Assembly: GCF_003946265.1 (NCBI RefSeq)
Contig: NZ_RHNO01000017.1
Span: forward strand, 1 to 60,870
Origin: Levilactobacillus yonginensis
Lineage (GTDB): Bacteria > Bacillota > Bacilli > Lactobacillales > Lactobacillaceae
Length of the DNA stretch: 60,870 nt
Direction of reading: 5' to 3'
Of the stretch, positions 18,619-26,372 are shown piece after piece. Below the pieces are notes generated by a model. That model was not told the DNA's origin and did no database searches. It saw only the letters and a list, made by a program, of their open reading frames with translations. Position 1 is the first letter of the stretch, and each line of letters starts with the position of its first letter. The position numbers were made by a program, and so were the translations under genes.

Positions 18619-19136
18619 TACTCGAGTCCCTCCATTAATTCAACGATCACTTGACCAGCGTCAAGGTCGACCTTTTTTACAACGTCGTCGATCTTAGGCA
18701 GCAACAAGTCATCCTTCCCAGGACGCTCAACGACCCAAACGTCATTCGCTCCTGGTGATAGGATCTCCTTGATTTCGCCCAACTCTTCGCCATCTTCAGT
18801 GACGACCTTAAGCCCCACGATTTGGTGATAGTAGTATTCGCCGGGTTGTAAGTCAGCAGTTTCTAACTCGTTGTCAGTCACTTTCAACGTACTTTGTTTG
18901 TAAATTTCCACGTCATTGATCGACGGCTTGCCTTCAAATCCTAACAGATAGAAGTTCTTATGCTTGCGCATTGTGGCAACCGTCAACGTAACTGGTTTAC
19001 TCTGACCCTTTTGAAAGGCGTACAGAGTTGAGCCAACAGCGAACCGGCTCTCAGGGAAGTCCGTGGTCGCAATAACCCGGACCTCACCCTTGATGCCGTG
19101 GGTGTTCACGATGGTTCCCACCGTATAATAAGCCAT
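18618..19136 (-). CDS. rimM: 16S rRNA processing protein RimM
   Basis: A 172-residue 30S assembly factor that binds ribosomal protein S19 and helps mature the 16S 3' domain. The N-terminal beta-barrel contains [16 protein letters not shown]. The C-terminal PRC-barrel includes [24 protein letters not shown] lies 8 bases before the ATG. It is normally directly downstream of ylqC; here 690 bases carrying two repeats and a terminator separate them, so rimM-trmD need a promoter of their own, which I could not pin down. Confidence 0.96.
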   Translation of the reverse strand: MAYYTVGTIVNTHGIKGEVRVIATTDFPESRFAVGSTLYAFQKGQSKPVTLTVATMRKHKNFYLLGFEGKPSINDVEIYKQSTLKVTDNELETADLQPGEYYYHQIVGLKVVTEDGEELGEIKEILSPGANDVWVVERPGKDDLLLPKIDDVVKKVDLDAGQVIVELMEGLE

Positions 19137-19285
19137 ATGATTGGCCTCCTTAGTCGTTTATTTATCTACAAATGGTACGGACTTAACTCGTCCCACCACG
19201 TTTAATTATTTTGAAATACGTTATTTTTTGTTGTGATCTAAAGCTTGAAACGTTGCAAATACTAATTAGGCAACTCAGTCGGATC

Positions 19286-19450
19286 CCTCGCCTTACCGGC
19301 CGCCAGATATAGACTGAAACGGCGCGGACACAACTTGAAGCCTCGAAAAAACCGAGTCTCCAAGCTTGACCTTCTACTAGGCCGGCAAGAAAACGCCAAC
19401 CAAGTAGAACGACGCACCTGAGTCCATATCTGGCGACCTCTTGGCTTATA
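19286..19450. repeat. Type I intergenic repeat
   Basis: Shares the opening CGCCTTACCGGCCGCCAGAT and the block GACACAACTTGAAGCCTCG with 9312-9477. Its ends CCGCCAGATATAGACT and GAGTCCATATCTGGCG are inverted complements with few mismatches. Confidence 0.75.
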
Positions 19451-19605
19451 CAATGTCGCGCTGACAACTAAGATTGCCCACAAAGACTGTTGTCAGTTAG
19501 CCCATGACGAGTCGTGCACATATTCACGCTAAACTACAATCAAGATCCGAGATGACTCAGGATGTAGTCAGCTGCAACCCTCATCAACAATTACCATCAA
19601 TCTGA

Positions 19606-19784
19606 GCCGAAGGCGGCCAGGGATGGTGCCAACTGTGAAAACGGCGTTGGCTAGCGTTTTTGCTAGCCTAGGCCGTGGGCGTCTTTTCAGACACGTGGGC
19701 TGCGTGGCTAAAAAGCGAGCGAGAAGCCCGTTCTTTGGCTGAAGCGTCCCCACAGTAGGCACCGCCCCTGGCCGCCGGAGAACG
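19606..19784. repeat. Type II intergenic repeat, best-preserved copy
   Basis: Ends GGCGGCCAGGGATGGTGCC and GGCACCGCCCCTGGCCGCC are inverted complements with one extra base. Inner hairpins include GGCTAGC/GCTAGCC. Together with the type I copy it fills the gap between ylqC and rimM. Confidence 0.8.
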
Positions 19785-19798
19785 CCAACTTGATGGTA

Positions 19799-19835
19799 CA
19801 AAAAAACTCGAGGAAACGTTGCCGCCTCACTCGAG
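19799..19835 (-). terminator. Terminator overlapping the ylqC stop codon
   Basis: ACTCGAG and CTCGAGT pair across about 17 bases and are followed by seven T on the minus strand. The upstream arm contains the ylqC stop codon. Confidence 0.75.
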
Positions 19836-20087
19836 AGTCTTTGTCGGGCGGTCATCAATGATGAGTCGCACCCGTTTATTACCTTGCACACGGACGCTGT
19901 AGACGATCGTACGAATCGCCTGCGCCACGCGGCCTTGTTTACCGATTACCCGTCCGACGTCATCAGGGTTCACGGCTAACCGATATTCGTAGAACCGTTC
20001 CGTCTCGACTGGCGTTATCACCAAGTCTTCCGGATGTTCAACGAGTGGGCTAACAATTGCTAGAATTAATGCCTTAAAATCGGTCAT
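19827..20087 (-). CDS. khpA: KH-domain RNA-binding protein (KhpA/YlqC)
   Basis: An 86-residue single KH-domain protein of the YlqC/KhpA family, which partners KhpB and binds many RNAs. The KH loop is GRVIGKQGRVAQAIRT with its GxxG as GKQG. It starts 9 bases after the rpsP stop on the same strand, the standard order in Firmicutes. Its stop lies in the terminator stem that ends the rpsP-khpA unit. Confidence 0.93.
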   Translation of the reverse strand: MTDFKALILAIVSPLVEHPEDLVITPVETERFYEYRLAVNPDDVGRVIGKQGRVAQAIRTIVYSVRVQGNKRVRLIIDDRPTKTLE

Positions 20088-20096
20088 CGCTAATCA

Positions 20097-20372
20097 CTAC
20101 TTCTTAGTGTACTTAGCTTCGTGGTATTGCTTCATGATACCCGCGTTAGAAAGTAAAGTCTTAACCGTATCTGAAGGTTGAGCACCGTTGTTCAACCAGT
20201 TCATGATAGATTCTTCCTTCAACGTGATTGAAGCTGGTTGGGTAACTGGATTGTACGTTCCAACTTGTTCGATGAAACGACCGTCACGAGGGCTCCGTGA
20301 ATCGGCAACCACAATCCGGTAGAATGGGCGCTTCTTTGAACCCATCCGCTTTAAACGAATCTTAACTGACAT
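20097..20372 (-). CDS. rpsP: Ribosomal protein bS16
   Basis: A 91-residue 30S protein. Signature blocks are [21 protein letters not shown] at the start and [21 protein letters not shown] precedes the ATG. In most relatives it follows ffh; here the VWA/MoxR trio and the P-type ATPase lie between, all on the same strand. A 87-base gap with a T-rich stretch separates it from the trio. Confidence 0.97.
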   Translation of the reverse strand: MSVKIRLKRMGSKKRPFYRIVVADSRSPRDGRFIEQVGTYNPVTQPASITLKEESIMNWLNNGAQPSDTVKTLLSNAGIMKQYHEAKYTKK

Positions 20373-20459
20373 GTAGACACCTCCTGTATTTCTTTCAACG
20401 AATAATAATATACCAGTTTATAGATATGATGTAAAGGGTTTTTTCTTTACACCTTGAAA

Positions 20460-20756
20460 TTAATCAAAATCCTGGTGTAACCAAGCCACATCATCAGCCG
20501 TCAAGGACTGTCGATTTGCTGCGATCCATTTCTGAACGGACCCGTAATCGTTAAAATCTAATCCGCCTGCAGCTAGATCAACCGCCTGCAAGTCCCGGGC
20601 AAAGGTCAGGTCAGCCACGGTAATTGGCGCTTGAAAGAGTGGATTCTCCTCAGCTCGCGCCGCCCACTCACCAGCCAAGATGGCCCGCGCGTTGCGATAA
20701 GCCGCCGTTTGCTTAATGACCGCTCGTAATTCAAATGGCGTTAAAGTCTGCCTCAT
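20460..20756 (-). CDS. Small protein of the MoxR/VWA trio, unknown
   Basis: A 98-residue acidic, alpha-helical protein with no membrane segment. Features include RQTLTPFELRAVIKQT at the start and a C-terminal TADDVAWLHQDFD. No family is recognised. The start at 20756 has GAGGAGG 5 bases upstream, and that site overlaps the last codons of the VWA gene, whose stop is 2 bases before. Translational coupling makes it the third member of that unit, so a role with the ATPase/VWA pair is likely but unproven. Confidence 0.65.
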   Translation of the reverse strand: MRQTLTPFELRAVIKQTAAYRNARAILAGEWAARAEENPLFQAPITVADLTFARDLQAVDLAAGGLDFNDYGSVQKWIAANRQSLTADDVAWLHQDFD

Positions 20757-20758
20757 TT

Positions 20759-22066
20759 CTACCTCCTCAACCGTTGCCACTGTGGATCAGCCGCTAAACT
20801 GACCACGGTCCCCGGCGCTTGTTGAACCGAAAACTGGCTAACTGGGCTGGTCAATAGCCACACCAGTGTGGCTGGCAACGTTGGTCGCAATTTTTGCTCC
20901 CCGTAACCGTCCGTCAAAATAATCACCAGCTGACCCACATTCCCCGCCATAATTCGGGGCAATGCATCCAAAACTGCCTGAAACCGGGTGCCGCCCCCAC
21001 CCGTCCGGATTAACCGCTGTGGACGTCTCTCCAGCGTGAAACTATGGGTGAGGTCAACGACCGTATCAAACGGATAAACGGTCACCTGGGCCGGATAAAC
21101 GGCCAACAGTGACGTCAATTGACCCAACAGGTAGCTTACTTCCCGATTGCCCATGGAACCGGACTCGTCCACAAAAACAGCGACCTTACGCCACGTCTGG
21201 ACGATTTCTCCCGGAAGCTCCATCCGCATCGGTTGGCGCCGATTGAACCGACCGTACGCCGGTTGCCGGCCAGCTGGAACCTGACCCAGCCCCCGCTTCA
21301 ATAAACGCCGCCAATCCAATGGCTGGGTTGCCACAATGGGTGTCAGTGCCGCTCGAATACTGCCAGGCAACGTTCCCCGTTGCTTCGCAGACAGGGCTGC
21401 GTCGGCACTCCGGAAGAGGTCTGAACGCCACTGCTCCCGGGTGGCAGCGTCTTGATCAGCCGCCGCTGACCAACCCGTGTGGCCATCCTGAACCGGTAAC
21501 TCTGGCAACTGGCCCGGGCCACCAGCGGCTAACTGCTGGTCAGTGACCCGCTGGTCCGCTTGCCACGTCCGCAACTGCCGTAAGTACACGGCCGAATCCT
21601 GCTGAGGTGCAACGGATTGACCCATAACTGCCGCCAAACGACGACTAGTCACCGCTTGAGCAGGCAGATCCGTCAAATAGTCATTGACCGCCGCATCCGT
21701 GGCCCACCGAACCAGCCCGGCCTGAGCGGGCGTCTGAACGGCTTGGGCATAGCGGGTTGGGTGTTGCCACAACAAATGCAACACGGTGTGCCGGAGCATT
21801 GTCAACCACTGAGCCCCCGTCCAGTCAGTCCGAGCAAGCGCTGTAGCACTGACAGCCACTTGCCACTCCGTAGTTGTCGCCGTTAAAGCCATGGGCGTAG
21901 CGCCCTCACCCAATCGCAAGCTAAGTCGACTGAGGACCCGCCCGTAGAAGGGGTCGTGTTGCAAGAGATACATCACTGAATCGCGGTAAAGCACTCGCGT
22001 GACGGCAACCGCATCTTCACCGGTCGCCCGCCGTACATGTTCTAAGTCTTGCGTCAAACTGGTCAT
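20759..22066 (-). CDS. VWA-domain protein with metallopeptidase-like N-terminus
   Basis: A 435-residue cytoplasmic protein of the DUF2201-like type. The C-terminal half is a von Willebrand A domain with an intact MIDAS: DESGSMG (Asp300, Ser302, Ser304), Thr360 in GGGGT and Asp386 in LTDGYGE. The N-terminal half resembles the putative metallopeptidase domain of this family, with HTVLHLLWQH at 93-102 and ATDAAVNDYL. However, the glutamate of HExxH is replaced by threonine, so peptidase activity is unlikely. It lies 3 bases after the MoxR-type ATPase gene. Such ATPase/VWA pairs are thought to work as chaperone-like complexes. Confidence 0.82.
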   Translation of the reverse strand: MTSLTQDLEHVRRATGEDAVAVTRVLYRDSVMYLLQHDPFYGRVLSRLSLRLGEGATPMALTATTTEWQVAVSATALARTDWTGAQWLTMLRHTVLHLLWQHPTRYAQAVQTPAQAGLVRWATDAAVNDYLTDLPAQAVTSRRLAAVMGQSVAPQQDSAVYLRQLRTWQADQRVTDQQLAAGGPGQLPELPVQDGHTGWSAAADQDAATREQWRSDLFRSADAALSAKQRGTLPGSIRAALTPIVATQPLDWRRLLKRGLGQVPAGRQPAYGRFNRRQPMRMELPGEIVQTWRKVAVFVDESGSMGNREVSYLLGQLTSLLAVYPAQVTVYPFDTVVDLTHSFTLERRPQRLIRTGGGGTRFQAVLDALPRIMAGNVGQLVIILTDGYGEQKLRPTLPATLVWLLTSPVSQFSVQQAPGTVVSLAADPQWQRLRR

Positions 22067-22069
22067 GGT

Positions 22070-23245
22070 CTACACCTCGATTTGACTACCGCGCAACCCA
22101 ATCTGTGTTAGCAAGTGATACAGCTGAGCCACTCCAGGACGAGCGGTCTGAACCGCTGCCAAATTTTCCAATAAGTCCGCTTGATCTGCCATGGTCTGTG
22201 CAATTGCAAACTGTCCATCGGCCGGGCAAACGGCTAACAGGTCCGCAAATCGCTGACCATTTTCGTTACTAGTCAATGGCCACTCACCGGCCTGCAGACA
22301 GTTTTGCAAAATCTGTTGCTGCTGCGCCGCTGAAAGAGTCTCCATCGTCGTCACCGCATCTGGCAGGCTCATCGCCTGCTCGACTGTGAGACCCGGTCGG
22401 TGTTGCGTCAAGAACCCAGCAAAAGCCGTGCCGACCGTCATGCCCAAATTTCCCTGCATGATGGCCGCCACGACTGCTGACTGACTAAAGAGATGCTGTG
22501 CGTCAAGTTCCTGCACCGCCCGTGACACCCGTTCCCAGGCTCGGGGGGTGGGTTGTAGATCATCGTCGCTGGCGTTATCCACGCCCACTACGTGTAGGTC
22601 CGCCGGATTTTCGGTTAGATACTGGGTGACCAGCGGGGTAATGCGTGGCTGACCAGCAACCACCGTCTTCGCCCACTGCAGCCAAGAAACCGTATCAGCC
22701 TGAAGGACCAGACGTGTCGTCCGGTCGGCAATGGCCGCATCGCCAGGGGTGACCCCGTAGTGGCTTTGCGTAAAACCAGCCATCGTGGCATCCGGATTTT
22801 CAGCTAGAATCAGGTGCACTTGTTCGGGCAATTTCAGCGTATTGATCTGCCGTTGCAAAACCAAGTTCATCAGCTCACTCTGAACGGCCTGCGACCCCCG
22901 GTTGAATTCATCTAAAAACCAGATGATTTCCTGCTGCGGGTGGGCTTCAGCGTAGCGGATCATGGCCACCAACGTGTGTGAATATCCAAACCGCACGTCA
23001 GCTAGTGAGCCGTACTGAGCCGTTTGCACGAAGGAATCGGCGGTCAATGGGGGTACTGGAATCACCAGGTCCCCCTTTTCCACCAAACTAACAACCGTCG
23101 TGAAAAGCTTTGCCTGACGTTGGGCCGCTAGGTCGGCCACTAACGCAGACTTACCAATACCGGCCTCGCCCACAATGGTTGGCACACTACCACTTGCTAA
23201 GATTACCTGAGTTGCCTGTAAACAGGCCTGATAAGTCAATGCCAC
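22070..23245 (-). CDS. MoxR-type AAA+ ATPase
   Basis: A 391-residue AAA+ ATPase. Walker A is GEAGIGKS at 26-33, Walker B is IIWFLDEFNR, and ADRTTRL is a likely sensor/arginine-finger region. MoxR-type ATPases remodel or load cofactors into target proteins together with a VWA partner, here the next gene. The start is a GTG at 23245, chosen for the AAGGAG 8 bases upstream; the frame continues six codons further through that site. Targets are unknown. It follows the P-type ATPase gene with a gap of about 30 bases and no terminator, so it may lie on the Mn-controlled transcript. Confidence 0.85.
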   Translation of the reverse strand: MALTYQACLQATQVILASGSVPTIVGEAGIGKSALVADLAAQRQAKLFTTVVSLVEKGDLVIPVPPLTADSFVQTAQYGSLADVRFGYSHTLVAMIRYAEAHPQQEIIWFLDEFNRGSQAVQSELMNLVLQRQINTLKLPEQVHLILAENPDATMAGFTQSHYGVTPGDAAIADRTTRLVLQADTVSWLQWAKTVVAGQPRITPLVTQYLTENPADLHVVGVDNASDDDLQPTPRAWERVSRAVQELDAQHLFSQSAVVAAIMQGNLGMTVGTAFAGFLTQHRPGLTVEQAMSLPDAVTTMETLSAAQQQQILQNCLQAGEWPLTSNENGQRFADLLAVCPADGQFAIAQTMADQADLLENLAAVQTARPGVAQLYHLLTQIGLRGSQIEV

Positions 23246-23276
23246 CCGAATCACTCCTTCCAAATAACGCGATGCT

Positions 23277-25925
23277 TTATTTTAACACGCGCCGTTGGAA
23301 GAATTTAACGATTTCCACAATAACGATCATCATGAACGAAGCCAAAAGGACAATTCCCCATTGGAAGCCATCCAGATGAGCAACGTGGAACATGCTGTTT
23401 AAGCCTGGTACCAGAATGGTCATCGCTAACAGTGCAAAGGCAATCACAATAGCCCAGTTGAAGAATTTATTCTTAAACAAACCAACCGTGAAGATGGACC
23501 CGTGAATCGACTTAGAGTTAAACGCGTGGAATAGTTGAATCAACCCTAACGTTGCGAAGGCCATGGTCAAGGCATCGGCATGGGCCAATTGCGTTGCCTG
23601 ATGCACGGGGTAGGTAATGGCTAACCAGTAGACACCTAACGTAATGGCCCCTTCCAGCAGGCCCTGGTAGACGATACCTCCGAAGACCCCACCGGAGAAG
23701 AAGTTCGACTGCCGGCCTCGTGGCTTTTGCTGCATAATGTTTTTTTCCATGGGTTCGACCCCTAAGGCAATCGCTGGTAACGTGTCGGTCACCAGGTTGA
23801 TCCACAGAATATGCACGGGCGCTAAGATCTGCCAACCTAGCATGGTCATCATAAACAGTGTCAGTACTTCCCCCAGGTTGGCGGAAAGCAGGTACTGAAT
23901 GGCCTTCTGAATGTTAGCAAACACTTTTCGGCCTTCCTCAACCGCCACCACAATGGTAGAGAAGTTGTCATCGGCCAGAACCATGTCGCTGGCCCCCTTG
24001 GAAACTTCGGTCCCGGTAATTCCCATCCCGATACCAATATCGGCAGCCTTCAGGGCGGGAGCATCGTTGACCCCATCTCCAGTCATGGCAACGACTTTGC
24101 CCCGCTTCTGCCAGGCATTGACGATGCGGACCTTGTGTTCGGGAGCCACTCGAGCGTACACCGCGTAGTCGCTCACTTTCTTGGCAAAAGTGGCATCGTC
24201 CATCTCATCAAGTTCGGCCCCGGTAATCACGGCAGCGGTCTCACCCTTGTCGATGATGCCCAGCCGCACCGCAATGGCGGCGGCCGTGTCACGGTGGTCT
24301 CCAGTGATCATCATTGGCCGAATCCCAGCAGATTTGGCATCCGCCACGGCCTGAGCCACTTCCGGTCGTTCAGGGTCGATCATGCCGACCATCCCGGCCA
24401 AGATCAGGTCATTTTCTACCGTTTCACTGGTCATGTTCGTTGGTACCTGATCCGTAATGCGGTAGGCAAACGCCAGGACCCGTAAGGCCTGCGTCGCCAT
24501 GTTGTGGTTCGTATCCAAGATGTGTTGCCGGTCGGCATCGCTCAACGGTGAAATCGCGCCGTCCTTGGCCAACCGCGTCACGCGCTTCAGCAACTCATCC
24601 GGCGCGCCCTTGACGGCAATCAGGAAGCGACCATCCGCTAAGGGGTGCACCGTGGACATAAGTTTTCGCTCGGAATCAAACGGAATTTCGGCAACTCGGG
24701 GCATATCCGTTAAGACCTGGTCAACCGGGTAGTTGCGATCCATTTGGTACTGCACTAGCGCCGTTTCGGTCGGGTCACCGGCCAAACCATCCGGCGTCAC
24801 CTTAGTATCGTTACTGAGAATCATGACCTGCGCTAAATGATTTTCACGGTCAAAATCAACCGTGTGCGCATCGGTTAACCGTAAGTCTTCGTAAACCTTT
24901 TCGACCGTCATTTTGTTTTGAGTCAACGTCCCGGTCTTATCTGAGGCAATGATGTCGGTGCTCCCCAACGTTTCCACGGCGGGCAGTTTCCGGACGATGG
25001 CGTGCCGTTTGGCCATTCGCTGGGTCCCCAATGCCAAAGTAATCGTGACGATGGCGGGCAATCCTTCTGGAATCGCAGCAACGGCCAGAGAAATCGCCGT
25101 TAAGAGCATGTCGATCAGGCTCTCGGCCTGACGCCACATCCCCATCGCAAAGACGATGGCCGCAATCACCAGAATCAGGATGGTCAACGACTTCCCTAAC
25201 TGGGTCAGGTTGGCCTGGAGCGGCGTGGTTGTCTCATCGGCAGCTTCAATCATGCCCGCGATTCGGCCGACCTCCGTCTGCATCCCAGTGGCGACCACGA
25301 CTCCGGTTGCCCGACCGTACGTAACGTTAGAATTCATGAAGGCCATGTTGTGGCGGTCACCGATAGGCAGGTCTGCTCCCGTCAAGAGAGCATCCGCCTT
25401 TTCCACGGGTACCGATTCCCCGGTCAACGCGGACTCTTCGACCTTTAGCGAAGCCACATCGAGCAAACGCAGGTCAGCGGGAATGATATCGCCGGCTTCC
25501 AGCAAGACGATGTCCCCCACAACCAGCTCGTCGCTCTTAACGGTCATCACCTGGCCGTCGCGGCGAATCGTGGCGTTAGGCGCCGACATTTCCTTCAAGG
25601 CGTTAATGGCTTCCTCGGCCTTGGCCTCCTGAAAGACCCCAAAGATGGCGTTTAACACCACCACGACCAGGATGATGACGGCATCGACGACCTCACCAGT
25701 CAGCCCGGCAATTAGCGCGGCCACCAGCAAGACGATGATCATGAAGTCCTTGAACTGGGCAAAAAATTTCTGCAACAGGGAGGTGGTCTTCTGTTGGTTC
25801 AAGACGTTGTGTCCATTCGCCGAGAGACGTTCCTGTGCAGTTGCCGAGCTTAACCCGTGCTCGCTGGTTTGCAAGCGCTGGTACAAGTCAGCAGCAGATT
25901 CCTGATAAAACGGTAATTTGGCCAT
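23277..25925 (-). CDS. P-type cation ATPase, likely Mn2+/Ca2+ exporter
   Basis: An 882-residue P2A-type ATPase. TGES lies at 168-171 (actuator domain), PEGLP at 286-290 in membrane segment 4, the phosphorylated Asp329 in DKTGT, and MTGDGVNDAPALK in the hinge. Ten membrane segments are expected. P2A pumps export Ca2+ or Mn2+. The yybP-ykoY riboswitch in the leader points to manganese export, as described for YoaB of Lactococcus. The start at 25925 has AGGAGG 9 bases upstream. It sits between ffh and rpsP, an accessory insertion into the conserved order. Confidence 0.92.
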   Translation of the reverse strand: MAKLPFYQESAADLYQRLQTSEHGLSSATAQERLSANGHNVLNQQKTTSLLQKFFAQFKDFMIIVLLVAALIAGLTGEVVDAVIILVVVVLNAIFGVFQEAKAEEAINALKEMSAPNATIRRDGQVMTVKSDELVVGDIVLLEAGDIIPADLRLLDVASLKVEESALTGESVPVEKADALLTGADLPIGDRHNMAFMNSNVTYGRATGVVVATGMQTEVGRIAGMIEAADETTTPLQANLTQLGKSLTILILVIAAIVFAMGMWRQAESLIDMLLTAISLAVAAIPEGLPAIVTITLALGTQRMAKRHAIVRKLPAVETLGSTDIIASDKTGTLTQNKMTVEKVYEDLRLTDAHTVDFDRENHLAQVMILSNDTKVTPDGLAGDPTETALVQYQMDRNYPVDQVLTDMPRVAEIPFDSERKLMSTVHPLADGRFLIAVKGAPDELLKRVTRLAKDGAISPLSDADRQHILDTNHNMATQALRVLAFAYRITDQVPTNMTSETVENDLILAGMVGMIDPERPEVAQAVADAKSAGIRPMMITGDHRDTAAAIAVRLGIIDKGETAAVITGAELDEMDDATFAKKVSDYAVYARVAPEHKVRIVNAWQKRGKVVAMTGDGVNDAPALKAADIGIGMGITGTEVSKGASDMVLADDNFSTIVVAVEEGRKVFANIQKAIQYLLSANLGEVLTLFMMTMLGWQILAPVHILWINLVTDTLPAIALGVEPMEKNIMQQKPRGRQSNFFSGGVFGGIVYQGLLEGAITLGVYWLAITYPVHQATQLAHADALTMAFATLGLIQLFHAFNSKSIHGSIFTVGLFKNKFFNWAIVIAFALLAMTILVPGLNSMFHVAHLDGFQWGIVLLASFMMIVIVEIVKFFQRRVLK

Positions 25926-25982
25926 TTGCCAATTCCTCCTGAAGTGTGCTCGTAAGCCCATCTTTTTCCCATTTTCGGGGGT

Positions 25983-26037
25983 AAAAAAAGAGACTCACGC
26001 GTGCACACAAAATAAATTGTGAACACACATAAGTCTC
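25983..26037 (-). terminator. Terminator in the expression platform of the riboswitch
   Basis: GAGACT and AGTCTC plus the inner GTGTG/CACAC and CACAA/TTGTG blocks form a long stem followed by seven T, upstream of the ATPase start. Its placement between aptamer and gene indicates control by transcription termination. Confidence 0.88.
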
Positions 26038-26150
26038 ACTATTTAAGGCAATCCCGGATTGGCAACTGGTCGACACCAGTTCCAAAGAAATCTTGCTGAC
26101 GGGTATTGCCGCAGAATAATCCTGCTAGTTACTCCCTTATGGTTGCTGTG
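26038..26150 (-). promoter_or_regulatory. yybP-ykoY manganese riboswitch
   Basis: On the minus strand the leader carries the conserved ATAAGGGAGTAACTAGCAGG, then CCCGTCAGCAAGATTT, a CTGGT...ACCAG hairpin and CCGGGATTGCCTTAA. These agree with the yybP-ykoY consensus (GGGGAGUAGC, GUCAACAUA, AUUGCCUU). This class binds Mn2+ and turns on export or related genes. A terminator follows, so Mn2+ binding should prevent termination. Confidence 0.85.
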
Positions 26151-26155
26151 AAATT

Positions 26156-26184
26156 AGTATACCGAATTTTTTCCGTGCCGTCTA
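26156..26184 (-). promoter_or_regulatory. Promoter of the riboswitch-ATPase unit
   Basis: TAGACG, 17 bases, TATACT on the minus strand, just upstream of the aptamer. Confidence 0.65.
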
Positions 26185-26372
26185 CATAAATAGCCCACCA
26201 AATGTTAACGATACTTATTATGTCGATAAGTAACCATCACCATTATTAGCCGGTCACTTGCCGCTCAACCCCGTCCCACCGGGGTTAACAGTTCAAATGC
26301 TACCAGTAAATGTAACAAAAGGCCGGACGCCCAGTACCAGCTTCCTGGCACCGAGCTCCCGGTCATCACGGT

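Noticed and set aside
20460-23245. A phage-defence system made of the MoxR/VWA trio
   Set aside because: No effector nuclease, methylase or toxin domain is encoded with it, and the small third protein shows no such motif.
25156-25632. 158-codon frame antisense to the P-type ATPase, and similar antisense frames in glpK, kup and smc
   Set aside because: All are shadows of long, clearly coding genes with high GC third positions.
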